22,851 nt of DNA from JBAVEL01 sp049587715 (GTDB taxonomy: Bacteria > Bacteroidota > Ignavibacteria > UBA10030 > UBA6906): contig JBAVEL010000165.1 of NCBI GenBank assembly GCA_049587715.1, positions 1 through 22,851 on the forward strand, read 5' to 3'. The notes beneath the pieces were generated by a model, which ran no database searches, had not been told where the DNA came from, and saw nothing but the letters and a program-made list of their open reading frames with translations. The translations under genes and the position numbers were made by a program. Positions 7,070-15,707 of this stretch are shown here, in pieces (position 1 is the first letter of the stretch; the number at the start of each line of letters is the position of its first letter).

Positions 7070-8308
7070 ATGACCGACACACCGAACGCACCCGAGAGCT
7101 CCACGCCCGGCTCGTCCTTTCTGGAGTTCCTTACGGTTCTCACCCGTCACCGCCGCTTCATCGTGCGGTTCGTGCTGGGCGCCACGCTCGTTGCGGGGGT
7201 GACGGCGTTTTTCATGCCCAAATGGTACCGCTCCACCGCATCGGTGTTTCCGGCGGAGAAGGCCGACCTGTTCGGAGCCCTGGAGGGGGTCTCGGGCCTC
7301 ATGCGGTCCTTCTCACCCGCGCGGGCCCTGGGAGGGCTCACGGGGAACACCGAGACCGACCGCTACATGGCCATCCTGAAGAGCGGGAAGGTGCTGGGGG
7401 CCGTGATCGGGAAGTTCGACCTGGTGAACGTGTACGGCATCACCTCCTATCCCATGGAGAAGACCACGAAGGAGCTGCTGAACAACGTGGAGTTCCGGGC
7501 GGAGCCCGAGGGGAACCTGACCGTCACGGTGTACGACCGGGATCCCCGCCGCGCCGCCGACATGGCCAACTACTTTGTGGAGATGCTGAACCGGGTCAAC
7601 ACGGAACTCCAGTCGGCGAATGCCCGGGGGAACCGCCTGTTCGTGGAGGAGCGCTACAGGAAGAACCTGACGGACCTGGCGGCGGCGGAGGACTCCCTGC
7701 GGGCATTCCAGCAGCGCTACGGCATTATCGCCATGCCCGAGCAGACCGAGGCCTCCATCAAGGCGGCCGCGGAGATTGCAGGCCAGCTTGCCCTGAAAGA
7801 GGTGCAGGCGGGTGTGCTGCGCCGGACGCAGGGGGAGGAACATCCGTCCGTGCGGGCTGCGGCGGTTGAGATCGAAGAGCTTGGGCGGAAGCTGGCGGAG
7901 ATGAACTCGGGGACCGGGGGCCCGGGCATGAGCGTCTTTGTTCCCTTCAGCAGGGTCCCCGCCCTGGGGGGCGAGTACGTGCGGAGGTTCCGGGACGTGG
8001 AGATTCAGTACAAGATTCTGCAGTTCCTCACGCCGCTCTACGAGCAGGCCAAGGTGGAGGAACGGCGCCAGACCCCGTCGGTGGTGGTGCTGGACCGCGC
8101 CGCCCCCGCCGAGCGCAAATCCAAGCCGAAGGCCACCCTCTGGGCCCTGATCGCGTTCACGGTCTCCTCCCTGGTTGCGGTGGTGGGCGTGTTCCTGAAG
8201 GAGGCGCTCGTCCGGCTGAGGCAGAGCCACCCCGACCGCTTCAACGGCATCGCCTCCGCCCTCCGCTCCGACTGGTTCGGTCTCAGGTTCCGGGGCGGGC
8301 GGAGCTGA
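7070..8308 (+). CDS. Wzz/GumC-like chain-length co-polymerase without kinase
   Basis: The gene encodes 412 residues. The first membrane segment is at about 29-49 and the second at about 353-376, bracketing a large periplasmic part, as in polysaccharide co-polymerases (Wzz domain). The periplasmic part has a predicted coiled coil around LFVEERYRKNLTDLAAAEDS. It ends in a GNVR-like stretch with VVVLDRAAPAERKSKP just before the second membrane segment, a typical layout. The cytoplasmic tail is only about 36 residues and lacks the Walker motifs and Tyr-rich tail of Wzc-type BY-kinases. It is expected to control chain length and dock with the Wza-like channel encoded next door. The start is ATG 7070, seven bases after the preceding stop. 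Confidence 0.92.
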   Translation: MTDTPNAPESSTPGSSFLEFLTVLTRHRRFIVRFVLGATLVAGVTAFFMPKWYRSTASVFPAEKADLFGALEGVSGLMRSFSPARALGGLTGNTETDRYMAILKSGKVLGAVIGKFDLVNVYGITSYPMEKTTKELLNNVEFRAEPEGNLTVTVYDRDPRRAADMANYFVEMLNRVNTELQSANARGNRLFVEERYRKNLTDLAAAEDSLRAFQQRYGIIAMPEQTEASIKAAAEIAGQLALKEVQAGVLRRTQGEEHPSVRAAAVEIEELGRKLAEMNSGTGGPGMSVFVPFSRVPALGGEYVRRFRDVEIQYKILQFLTPLYEQAKVEERRQTPSVVVLDRAAPAERKSKPKATLWALIAFTVSSLVAVVGVFLKEALVRLRQSHPDRFNGIASALRSDWFGLRFRGGRS

Positions 8309-8325
8309 CGCCGCACAGAGCGGCG
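8309..8325 (+). other. Short perfect intercistronic hairpin
   Basis: CGCCGC (8309-8314) and GCGGCG (8320-8325) pair perfectly over a five-base loop. The stem starts directly after the wzz-like stop codon and ends ten bases before the wzy-like start. No T-tract follows. It could stabilise the upstream mRNA end or dampen translation of the polymerase, which has no clear Shine-Dalgarno. Confidence 0.35.
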
Positions 8326-8335
8326 GACAGAACGC

Positions 8336-9652
8336 ATGAACCCCGTTTCCCTCATCTGCGGCGCCGTGTGCGCCGCTCTCGCTCTCACCCTCCTCCGGCG
8401 GGGAACGGACCCCCTGTCCCCCGGACGGTTCTTCGCCTTCATCTGGAGTGCCGCCGTGGGGCTCACCTCCCTGAAGCTGAGCGCCCTCCAGCACGAGTGG
8501 GCGGCGGAGAGCTGGGTGCTCCTTTTGGCGGGGATCGGGGCCTTTCTGGGGGGCACCTTCGTTGCCTGGGTGCTGAACCTGAAGACACCCCTTCTTTCCC
8601 TCGGGGCCATGCGGGCGGCGCTCCGGGAGCAGGAAGTGCACGAGGGGCGGCTCTTCGCCCTGGTGACGGCGGGGGTGGCCGTGTACGTAACGGCCTATGC
8701 CCTGAACACCATGATCCGGGGATGGCTTCCCATCTTCGTGGTGGGGAGCAACATCTCCCGCGTGGAGTTCAATGTCTCGGGTCTCACCCTCTTTCTCTAT
8801 TCCGCGGCCTTCATCCTGTTCTTCACGGTGGTGTACCACGTGACCGTGCGGGGAAGACGCGGCCGGAAAGCCGTCCTGGGCTTCCTGGCTTTCCTCACCC
8901 TGGGCTCCTACGTGCTGATGCTCCAGCGCTACCAGATCATCCTGGCGGCGGTGGTGTGTTTTGTCTTCCTGTACTACACCACGCGCGCCGTACGCTGGCG
9001 GACACTCCTCCCCCTGGCCGCGGTTGTGGGGGGGTTCTTCTACGGGATCGCCTCCCTCCGGCTGGGAAAGCTGGTGGCCACCTACACCTACTCCATCTCC
9101 AAGATGCGGTTCCCGAAGGAGTACGCCTTTCTGACGGAGCCGTACATGTACGTGGTGATGAACCTGGAGAACTTCGCCACCGCGGTGCGGAAGGCCGACC
9201 ATCTCACCTGGGGATACTTCACCTTTGACTTTGTGACCGCCCTGGCGGGTCTCAAGTACTGGGCCATGGACTACTTTGCCGTGGACCGGTCCCCCCATCT
9301 TACCAGCTCGTACAACACCTACACCGCCTTCTGGTGGTTCTACAGCGATTTCGGAACGGCGGGGCTGGTTCTCATTCCCTTCGTGCTGGGCCTGGGCATC
9401 GGGCTTCTCTACTACCGGATGCGAAGCCGGCCCGGAATCGGGAGCGTGGCGGCGTACGGGGCGGCCGTCTTCGTGATGTTCATCTCGTACTTCAATTTTC
9501 CCGTCTCGTTCCTCTGGTTCGAGTACAATCTGCTGGCCATGTATCTCTTTCTCCGCTGGACCCTGGTGCGGAAGAGTCCGCCGTCTCCGGCGGGGCTTCC
9601 CGCGGGGCTCGTTCCTGCGGGTGTGCGGGCACCCGGAGGGGGCGGGGAATGA
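8336..9652 (+). CDS. Wzy-like oligosaccharide repeat-unit polymerase
   Basis: The gene encodes 438 residues and is almost entirely hydrophobic, with about ten to twelve predicted membrane segments. One larger loop, around FLTEPYMYVVMNLENF and YNTYTAFWWFYSDFG, resembles the oligosaccharide repeat-unit polymerase family (PF14296-like). Wzy enzymes link lipid-carried repeat units at the periplasmic face of the inner membrane. The sequence is too divergent for a linkage prediction. The location between the wzz-like and wzx-like genes supports the call. The start ATG 8336 lacks a clear ribosome binding site. Confidence 0.85.
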   Translation: MNPVSLICGAVCAALALTLLRRGTDPLSPGRFFAFIWSAAVGLTSLKLSALQHEWAAESWVLLLAGIGAFLGGTFVAWVLNLKTPLLSLGAMRAALREQEVHEGRLFALVTAGVAVYVTAYALNTMIRGWLPIFVVGSNISRVEFNVSGLTLFLYSAAFILFFTVVYHVTVRGRRGRKAVLGFLAFLTLGSYVLMLQRYQIILAAVVCFVFLYYTTRAVRWRTLLPLAAVVGGFFYGIASLRLGKLVATYTYSISKMRFPKEYAFLTEPYMYVVMNLENFATAVRKADHLTWGYFTFDFVTALAGLKYWAMDYFAVDRSPHLTSSYNTYTAFWWFYSDFGTAGLVLIPFVLGLGIGLLYYRMRSRPGIGSVAAYGAAVFVMFISYFNFPVSFLWFEYNLLAMYLFLRWTLVRKSPPSPAGLPAGLVPAGVRAPGGGGE

Positions 9653-9708
9653 TCCGCCGCGAGGATACACCCGGCGCCCGGGGCGCCCGCACGGCGGGGA
9701 GGGGCTGA
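9649..9708 (+). other. 19-codon mini-frame between wzy-like and wzx-like genes
   Basis: ATG at 9649 overlaps the wzy-like stop (ATGA) and is preceded by a GGAGG-rich stretch. The frame runs 19 codons to a TGA at 9706-9708, directly followed by the GTG start of the flippase in the same frame. It could be a coupling peptide, an ancestral start of the flippase separated by one stop, or chance. The encoded peptide (MIRREDTPG...) is Gly/Arg-rich and not recognisable. Confidence 0.25.
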
Positions 9709-11142
9709 GTGGCGCCGCCCGTACGGTTGCTCCGTAACTACCTGACCCTCCTTGCGGGAAACGTGGCGGGGCAGCTTCTGTTCTTTGTGGGGCTGGCGCA
9801 CCTGGCCCGCATGCTCGGGCCTGCAGGGTTCGGGCTGTGGAACTTCGCGCAGGTGTGGATGCTCTATCTGCTGAGGGGAGGAGAGTTCGGGCTGGAGGTG
9901 ATCGGGGTGCGGGAGACCGCCCGGAACCCGGGTGAGACGCCACACTGGATTGCCACGGTGGTGAGCGTGCGGACGGGCCTGGCGTTGGGGCTTTTCGGGG
10001 CGGCGGTGCTTCTGTCTGCGGGGGGACTCCTTCCCGAGGGGAGCGCCTCCCTTGTGCTCATCTCGGCCCTGGCTCTGTTCCCGATGGCGGTTCTCCTGGA
10101 GTGGGTGTTCGAGGGGAGACAGGAGGTGGGGCTCATCAGCGCAGCCAGGATTCTGAAGGGGGCCGTGTTCTGCGCGGCGGTGCTGGTTCTGGTGGACGGG
10201 AGCGCGGACGGGGAGCTTGCCGCATTCCTTTATGTGGGCGCCCTGGCGGCGGGGTCTCTGTTTGTGCTGGTGGCGGGGGTGCGCCGCTTCGGCTTCAGGC
10301 CCGGCGCCTTCTCGCGGGAAAAGGCCGCGCAGGCGCTCAGGATGTCGGCCCCCGTGGGGATCGCCACGCTGCTCTCCCAGTATTCCCTGCTGGCGGCCAC
10401 GCTCATGGTGGGATACGTTCTCGGGGGGGAGCCCCTGGGGTATTTCACGGCGGCGCACCGGATTGTGCTCTTTCTCTGGGCCTACGTGATCACGAGCATG
10501 CACAGGATTCTGCTTCCTTCCCTCTCCCGGAGCTTCCGGGACGCGCCCTCGGACTACGGGCGGTTCGTGGAGCGCTTCTTCCGGATATCGGTGCTGGGGG
10601 CGCTCCCGGCGGGACTGGTGGGGGCGCTGGCCGCAGGGCCGCTGATGGAGATGCTCTACTCCGCCCGCTACGCGGAGTCGGGTGCGGTCTTTGCGATTCT
10701 GGTCTGGGCCTTTGTCCTGGGCACCACCCGCTCCATCTTCGAGATTGCGCTCATTGCCGCCGACAGACAGCGGCGCTACATGTGGGGGATGGGTCTCCTG
10801 GCTCTTCTCTACACGATCCTCACCCCACTTCTGACCATCCGTTTCGGCATCGTGGGCGCCTCCTGGGCCGTTCTTCTTTCGGAGCTCGGCTACTGCATCT
10901 TCCTGGTGGTCTCCTTCCCCTACCTGGACAGCCGGCGGCTGGCGGGGGATGCCTGGAAGCCCGTGGCGGCGGCGGGGATCGGCCTGGCCGTGGGAATCCT
11001 GCTCTCTCCGATGCACGGCTTTGTGCGGGCGGGTGCGGGGGCCTGTGTGTTCTGCCTGGCCCTGTGGGCGTTCCGCGGGGTGAGAAGGGAAGACCTGGAC
11101 CTGGCCCGGACCACGCTGGGCTTCGGGAGGACGGGCGTGTGA
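9709..11142 (+). CDS. Wzx-like polysaccharide flippase
   Basis: The gene encodes 477 residues with about twelve to fourteen membrane segments. The N-terminus (LLRNYLTLLAGNVAGQLLFF, then LARMLGPAGFGLWNFAQ) is typical of the polysaccharide biosynthesis/MOP flippase family (PF01943 or Polysacc_synt_3). The family moves undecaprenyl-diphosphate-linked repeat units across the inner membrane. The start is GTG 9709, with GGAGG at 9698-9702. Its stop overlaps the next start (GTGTGA), so translation is coupled to the GT4 that follows. Confidence 0.93.
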   Translation: MAPPVRLLRNYLTLLAGNVAGQLLFFVGLAHLARMLGPAGFGLWNFAQVWMLYLLRGGEFGLEVIGVRETARNPGETPHWIATVVSVRTGLALGLFGAAVLLSAGGLLPEGSASLVLISALALFPMAVLLEWVFEGRQEVGLISAARILKGAVFCAAVLVLVDGSADGELAAFLYVGALAAGSLFVLVAGVRRFGFRPGAFSREKAAQALRMSAPVGIATLLSQYSLLAATLMVGYVLGGEPLGYFTAAHRIVLFLWAYVITSMHRILLPSLSRSFRDAPSDYGRFVERFFRISVLGALPAGLVGALAAGPLMEMLYSARYAESGAVFAILVWAFVLGTTRSIFEIALIAADRQRRYMWGMGLLALLYTILTPLLTIRFGIVGASWAVLLSELGYCIFLVVSFPYLDSRRLAGDAWKPVAAAGIGLAVGILLSPMHGFVRAGAGACVFCLALWAFRGVRREDLDLARTTLGFGRTGV

Positions 11143-12254
11143 GGGTGCTGATCAACACGGTGTTCCTCGCCTCCCCCCGGTTCGGGGGAAGCTGGACATA
11201 CACCCGGAATCTCCTCTCCTCCCTGGAGGCCTATGCGGGGGAGACGGAGTTCATTGTGCTCGCCAACGCCCGTACCGCACCCCTGCTGAGGGGTCTGCAG
11301 ATGGAGGTGCGGGTGGAGCTCGCGCACCCGGGCCTGAGGGCCCTGCGGGTGGGGTGGGAGGAGCTGGTTCTGCCCCGGATTGCCCGGAGATATGCCCCCA
11401 ATGTGTTCCATTCCACGGGGAATACCCTCCCCCCCGTGCGGGTCTGCCCGGCTGTTGTGACGCTCCACGACTTTCAGTATCATTTCTATCCGGGGAATTT
11501 CCCGGCCCTGCGGAGGGCCTATCTGCGCCGTGCGGTGCCCGCCGCCCTGGGGCGCGCAAAGCGGGTGATCTGCATCTCGGACTTCACCCGGCGCCACGCC
11601 GCCGAGCTCTACGGGGCGGATGCGGGGAAGCTCTGCGTGATCCACGAGGCGGGGCTGATGCCGGGGGAGCTGGAGGGAGCCGCACGGGAGGAGACCCTGC
11701 GGAGCAGGTTCCGTCTGGAGAGGCCGTTCGTGCTCTCTGCGGGTTCCTCCCTTCCCCACAAGAACCTGCGGCGGCTGGCGGAGGCCTTCGGCCTGATCCT
11801 GCACGATGTGCCGCATGATCTTGTGATTGCGGGGGGCGATGTTCCGGACCCCGCACTACGCGAGGCGGTGCGGAGATCGGGGGCGGAAGGGCGCGTCCGG
11901 TTCACAGGGTTCATGGACCGCCCCGACCTTGTGGGGCTGTACCGGTCGGCGGATCTGTTTGTCTTTCCCTCCCTCTTCGAGGGCTTCGGGATACCGGCCC
12001 TGGAGGCCATGGAGTGCGGATGCCCCGTGGCGGCCTCGCGGGCCGGGTCCCTTCCGGAGGTGACCGGAAGTGCGGCCGAGTTCTTCGATCCCACAGATAC
12101 CCGCTCCATGGCGGAGACCATGCGCCGGATCTGCACCGACAGGAGCCTGCGGGAGGAATTGAAGGAGCGGGGAGCCCGGCGCGCGGCGGCCTTCTCCTGG
12201 GAGAAGGTGGGACGGGAGACCATGCAGCTCTACAGAAGCATACGGGACAACTGA
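11139..12254 (+). CDS. GT4-family glycosyltransferase
   Basis: The gene encodes 371 residues with a GT-B fold. An N-terminal acceptor domain (about 1-185) includes NVFHSTGNTLP and ISDFTRRHAAELYG. The donor domain includes LSAGSSLPHKNLRRLAEAF, then VRFTGFMDRPDLVGLYRSAD, and the retaining-GT motif E281-x7-E289 within SLFEGFGIPALEAMECG. All family landmarks are present. Donor and acceptor cannot be told from sequence. The start is GTG 11139, in a GTGA overlap with the flippase stop and with GGGAGGA (11125-11131) upstream. An in-frame extension back to 10101 lies inside the flippase gene and is a shadow. Confidence 0.93.
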   Translation: MRVLINTVFLASPRFGGSWTYTRNLLSSLEAYAGETEFIVLANARTAPLLRGLQMEVRVELAHPGLRALRVGWEELVLPRIARRYAPNVFHSTGNTLPPVRVCPAVVTLHDFQYHFYPGNFPALRRAYLRRAVPAALGRAKRVICISDFTRRHAAELYGADAGKLCVIHEAGLMPGELEGAAREETLRSRFRLERPFVLSAGSSLPHKNLRRLAEAFGLILHDVPHDLVIAGGDVPDPALREAVRRSGAEGRVRFTGFMDRPDLVGLYRSADLFVFPSLFEGFGIPALEAMECGCPVAASRAGSLPEVTGSAAEFFDPTDTRSMAETMRRICTDRSLREELKERGARRAAAFSWEKVGRETMQLYRSIRDN

Positions 12255-12267
12255 GAACGCACATTCC

Positions 12268-14457
12268 ATGCAGCAGCTCATCGAGAACCTGAAGAACGGC
12301 GAGGTCCGCCTTGTGGAAACCCCCGCTCCCGGGTGCGGCGCGGGGGAGATCCTGGTACGGAACGCGGCCTCCCTCATCAGCCCCGGCACCGAGAAGCTCC
12401 TGATTCAGATGGGGCAGAAGAGCATTGTGGGGAAGGCCATGGCGCGGCCCGATCTGGTTTCGCTGGCGCTCCAGAAGGCGCGCAAGGAGGGCTTCCTGAA
12501 CGTGTTCCGGGAGGCCCTGGACCGGCTGGATGAGCCCCTCCCCCTGGGCTACAGCTCGGCGGGGGAGGTGGTGCGGGTGGGGCGGGATGTCAGGGGCTTC
12601 TCCCCGGGCGACCGGGTGGCCTGCGCGGGGGCGGGCGTGGCGAGCCACGCCGATTTGATTGCTGTGCCCCAGGAACTGTGCGTGAAGCTCTCCCCGCCGA
12701 AGCCGGGGATCGAACCTCTCTCCATGGAGGAGGCCTCCTTTGTGATGCTGGGGGGAATCGCCCTCCAGGGATTCCGCGCTGCGGGCCTCAGCTTCGGGGA
12801 GCGCTTCGTGGTGGTGGGCCTGGGGCTCATCGGGCTTCTCACGGTGCAGATCGGGAAGGCCTACGGGTGCGCCGTGGCGGGTCTGGACATAGATCCCGAG
12901 AAGGTGGAACGGGCGCGATCGCTGGGATGCGACCTGGGCCTTGTCTCGGGACGCGACCAGGTGGAGCAGGCCGTGAGCGACTTCACGAACGGGGAGGGAG
13001 CCGATGCGGTGATTCTGGCGGCGGCCACGAAAGACAACGCCCCCGTGCTGCTCGCCGAGCGGATCGCCCGGAAAAGGGGAGGCATTATTCTGGTGGGTGT
13101 GTCGGAGCTCCTTCTCACCCGGAAGGCGTTCTGGGACAAGGAGCTCTTCTTCGCCGTCTCCAGGGCCTCAGGACCCGCTGCCCCTGGGGGGACGGCGCTT
13201 CCGCATGAGCTGGTGCGCTGGAGCGAATCCAGGAACCTCCGGGAGTTCGTCCGGCTCATGGAGACGGGGGCCGTGAAAACACGGGAGCTGATCACCCACC
13301 GGGTGCCCGTGGAAAAAGCCACCGGCGCCTATGACATGATTCTGAAAGGCACGGAGAAGTCCATCGGGGTGGTGATCACCTATGCGGGGGCGGATCCCGA
13401 TGCGCGTACGGTGGCCCTCCCGGCGGGGGGGAGCGTGCGGGGGGCGGGTGCTCCCGCGGGAAACCGCTCCCGTGTGGGGGTGATCGGGGCGGGTCTTTTC
13501 ACAAAGAACGTGCTTCTCCCCACCGCCGCGAAGGTGCCGGGACTCGTCTTCGGGGGGATCGCCGCCAGAACGGGTGTGAGCGCCCGGCACGTGGGGAACA
13601 AGTTCTCCTTCGCCTATGCCACCACCGATGTGCAGGCCCTCCTGGATGACAGGACCGCGGGAAGCGTGCTCATCACCACGCGGCACAACCTGCACGCCGG
13701 GCTGATCACGGCGGCACTCGGATGCGGGAAACATGTCTTTGTGGAGAAGCCCCTCTGCATCACCCGGCCCCAACTGGATGAGGTGCTGGCCTCTTTTGCG
13801 CGCGCGGAGGGCTCGTGTGTGCTGATGGTGGGGTTCAACCGCAGGTACTCCCCCCTGGGGATGCGGATGCGGGATTTCTTCGGCTCGCGCACCGCGCCCA
13901 TGCAGATTGCCTACAGGGTGAACGCCGGGTTTCTTCCCCCCGACCACTGGACCCTGGACCCGCAGGTGGGGGGAGGGAGGATCGTGGGGGAGGGGTGCCA
14001 TTTCATAGACTTCATGCAGTTCCTCACGGGGGAGGATCCCGTCTGGGTCTCGGGGGGCTCCCTTGCGGGGGAGACGGGGAGTTTCCAGCCCCACGACAAC
14101 GTGTCGCTCACCATCGGATTCAGCGGGGGCTCCCTCGGGACCCTCGCCTATACCGCCCTGGGTTCCAAGGCCTTTTCGCGGGAACGGGTGGAGGCGTTTG
14201 CGGACGGCTCGGCGGCCGTCACGGAGGACTTCCGCACCCTGAGTCTGGTGCGCGGGTCGAAGCGGAAGAACGAGCGGCTCTGGAACCAGGACATGGGCTT
14301 CGGGCGCGAGCTGGAGCATTTTCTGACGGTTCCTCCCCCGGATGCGGGGGCCATGGTGCGGAGCGCGGCCCTCACGACCCTGGCCACCTTTGCGGCCGAG
14401 ACGGCCCTGAGGACGGGAGAGCGGGTGCGGGTGGAGGGGGGGGCGGCGGCGGGGTGA
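12268..14457 (+). CDS. Two-domain oxidoreductase: MDR plus Gfo/Idh/MocA
   Basis: The gene encodes 729 residues. Residues 1-375 are a medium-chain dehydrogenase/reductase with Rossmann motif GLGLIG (184-189). The usual zinc-ligand segments are replaced by SLISPGTEK and LGYSSAGEV, so the catalytic zinc is probably absent. A Gly/Ala-rich linker (about 376-399) leads to a Gfo/Idh/MocA oxidoreductase from about 400. That half has GVIGAG (404-409), HVFVEKPL with Glu493-Lys494-Pro495, GFNRRYSPL, and GGGRIVGEGCHFIDF. Fusions of this order are known as bi-domain oxidoreductases in polysaccharide loci of diverse bacteria, often near heparinase-like genes. Their substrate is not established to my knowledge. 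Here no heparinase gene is in view. Overlap of its stop with the next GTG start shows coupling to the WbuB-like GT. Confidence 0.92.
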   Translation: MQQLIENLKNGEVRLVETPAPGCGAGEILVRNAASLISPGTEKLLIQMGQKSIVGKAMARPDLVSLALQKARKEGFLNVFREALDRLDEPLPLGYSSAGEVVRVGRDVRGFSPGDRVACAGAGVASHADLIAVPQELCVKLSPPKPGIEPLSMEEASFVMLGGIALQGFRAAGLSFGERFVVVGLGLIGLLTVQIGKAYGCAVAGLDIDPEKVERARSLGCDLGLVSGRDQVEQAVSDFTNGEGADAVILAAATKDNAPVLLAERIARKRGGIILVGVSELLLTRKAFWDKELFFAVSRASGPAAPGGTALPHELVRWSESRNLREFVRLMETGAVKTRELITHRVPVEKATGAYDMILKGTEKSIGVVITYAGADPDARTVALPAGGSVRGAGAPAGNRSRVGVIGAGLFTKNVLLPTAAKVPGLVFGGIAARTGVSARHVGNKFSFAYATTDVQALLDDRTAGSVLITTRHNLHAGLITAALGCGKHVFVEKPLCITRPQLDEVLASFARAEGSCVLMVGFNRRYSPLGMRMRDFFGSRTAPMQIAYRVNAGFLPPDHWTLDPQVGGGRIVGEGCHFIDFMQFLTGEDPVWVSGGSLAGETGSFQPHDNVSLTIGFSGGSLGTLAYTALGSKAFSRERVEAFADGSAAVTEDFRTLSLVRGSKRKNERLWNQDMGFGRELEHFLTVPPPDAGAMVRSAALTTLATFAAETALRTGERVRVEGGAAAG

Positions 14458-15707
14458 ACATCACGCTGATATCCCTCAGTTTTCCCCCGGAGATCAACTC
14501 CTCCTCCCACCTGTTTCACGGGCTGGGCTGCGAGTTTGTGAAGCGGGGCCACCATGTGACGGCCGTGACCGGGTTCCCCTCCTACAACATGGACCGGGCC
14601 TCCCTCCCCGCCCGCTACCGGAAGGGCCTCCGGCTCGTGGAGACCATGGACGGGATCCGGGTGGTGCGGGCCCGGACGCTCCAGATGCCCCGCAACGTGC
14701 CGGTGCTCCGGGGGATAGACCAGTTCCTGACCGCGGGGGCCTTCGCCCTGGCGGGGATCTTCGCGGGTGATCCCCGGCCCGACGTGGTGCTTGTGTATTC
14801 TCCGCCTCTCCCGCTGGGGCTCTCGGGGTGGGCGGTGAAAACGCTGCGGGGGGGGCGCCTGGTGCTGAACGTGCAGGACCTTTTCCCGCAGAACGCCATT
14901 GACCTGGGCGTGCTCCGGAGCGGGATTCTGATTTCGCTGTACCGCCGCATCGAGTCGTTCCTCTACCGCCGGGCGGATGCGGTGGCCGTGCACTCACGGG
15001 GAAACGAAACCCATGTGGTTGCGCACGGGGGTTCTTCGGCGCACACCCGGGTGGTCCTGAACCCCGTGGACACGAAGACCGTGGTGCCGGGGCCGCGCAA
15101 CGGGGCCTTCCGGCGGCGGGAGGGAATCGGGGAGAGGGAACAGGTGGTCTCGTACGCCGGCATCATGGGCTATGCGCAGGACATGGACACGGTGGTGGGG
15201 GCCGCCTCGCTGCTGCAGGACCGGGAGGATCTGCTCTTCTACATTGTGGGAGACGGGGTGGAGAAGCCCCGCATCATGCAGAGGGCACAGGGGATGAAGA
15301 ACGTGCGGTTTCTGCCGATGCAGGAGCGGGACCGCTACCTGGAGCTGCTCCAGGCATCCGATGTGTGCCTTGCCACCCTGAGGGATTCCATGAAGACGCC
15401 GGTGGTTCCGGCCAAGATCCTGAGCGTCATGGCCGCGGGCCGCCCCCTCGTGGCGGCCTTTCCGCCGGAGGGAGACGCTCCCGCCATGATCCGCGAGGCG
15501 GGCTGCGGGGTGTGCGTGGAGGCGGGGAACCCCTCGGCCCTGGCACAGGCGGTGGCGGAGGTGCTGGCAGACCCCGAGCGGGCCGCGGAGTACGGACGGA
15601 GGGGGCGCGTCTGGGCCGAGACCCGCTGCTCCATGGAGGGGTGCGCCTCGGCCTATGAGCGCATGTTCACAGACATCACCAGGAGGAGCAATGTCGGAGT
15701 ATCGTGA
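14454..15707 (+). CDS. WbuB-like GT4 glycosyltransferase
   Basis: The gene encodes 417 residues. The N-terminus (ITLISLSFPPEINSSSHLFH) and the VTAVTGFPSYN stretch are typical of the WbuB/GT4_WbuB-like group. NVQDLFPQNAIDLGVL follows, a hallmark of this subfamily. The donor domain shows VSYAGIMGYAQDMDTVV, then FYIVGDGVEKPRI, and PAKILSVMAAGRPLVA. E. coli WbuB adds N-acetyl-L-fucosamine to the lipid-linked first sugar. The donor here is unknown. The start is GTG 14454, overlapping the previous stop (GTGA). Its end overlaps the next gene by 17 bases. Confidence 0.93.
   Translation: MNITLISLSFPPEINSSSHLFHGLGCEFVKRGHHVTAVTGFPSYNMDRASLPARYRKGLRLVETMDGIRVVRARTLQMPRNVPVLRGIDQFLTAGAFALAGIFAGDPRPDVVLVYSPPLPLGLSGWAVKTLRGGRLVLNVQDLFPQNAIDLGVLRSGILISLYRRIESFLYRRADAVAVHSRGNETHVVAHGGSSAHTRVVLNPVDTKTVVPGPRNGAFRRREGIGEREQVVSYAGIMGYAQDMDTVVGAASLLQDREDLLFYIVGDGVEKPRIMQRAQGMKNVRFLPMQERDRYLELLQASDVCLATLRDSMKTPVVPAKILSVMAAGRPLVAAFPPEGDAPAMIREAGCGVCVEAGNPSALAQAVAEVLADPERAAEYGRRGRVWAETRCSMEGCASAYERMFTDITRRSNVGVS

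Noticed and set aside
7313..9943. An 876-codon open frame on the minus strand across the wzz-like and wzy-like genes
   Set aside because: It spans two well-supported + strand genes and has low-complexity composition, so it is an effect of high GC and codon bias.
10101..11138. A 346-codon N-terminal extension of the GT4 gene at 11139
   Set aside because: The extension lies wholly inside the flippase gene and is Gly/Arg-rich. The GTG at 11139 has a good ribosome binding site and gives a standard GT4 N-terminus.
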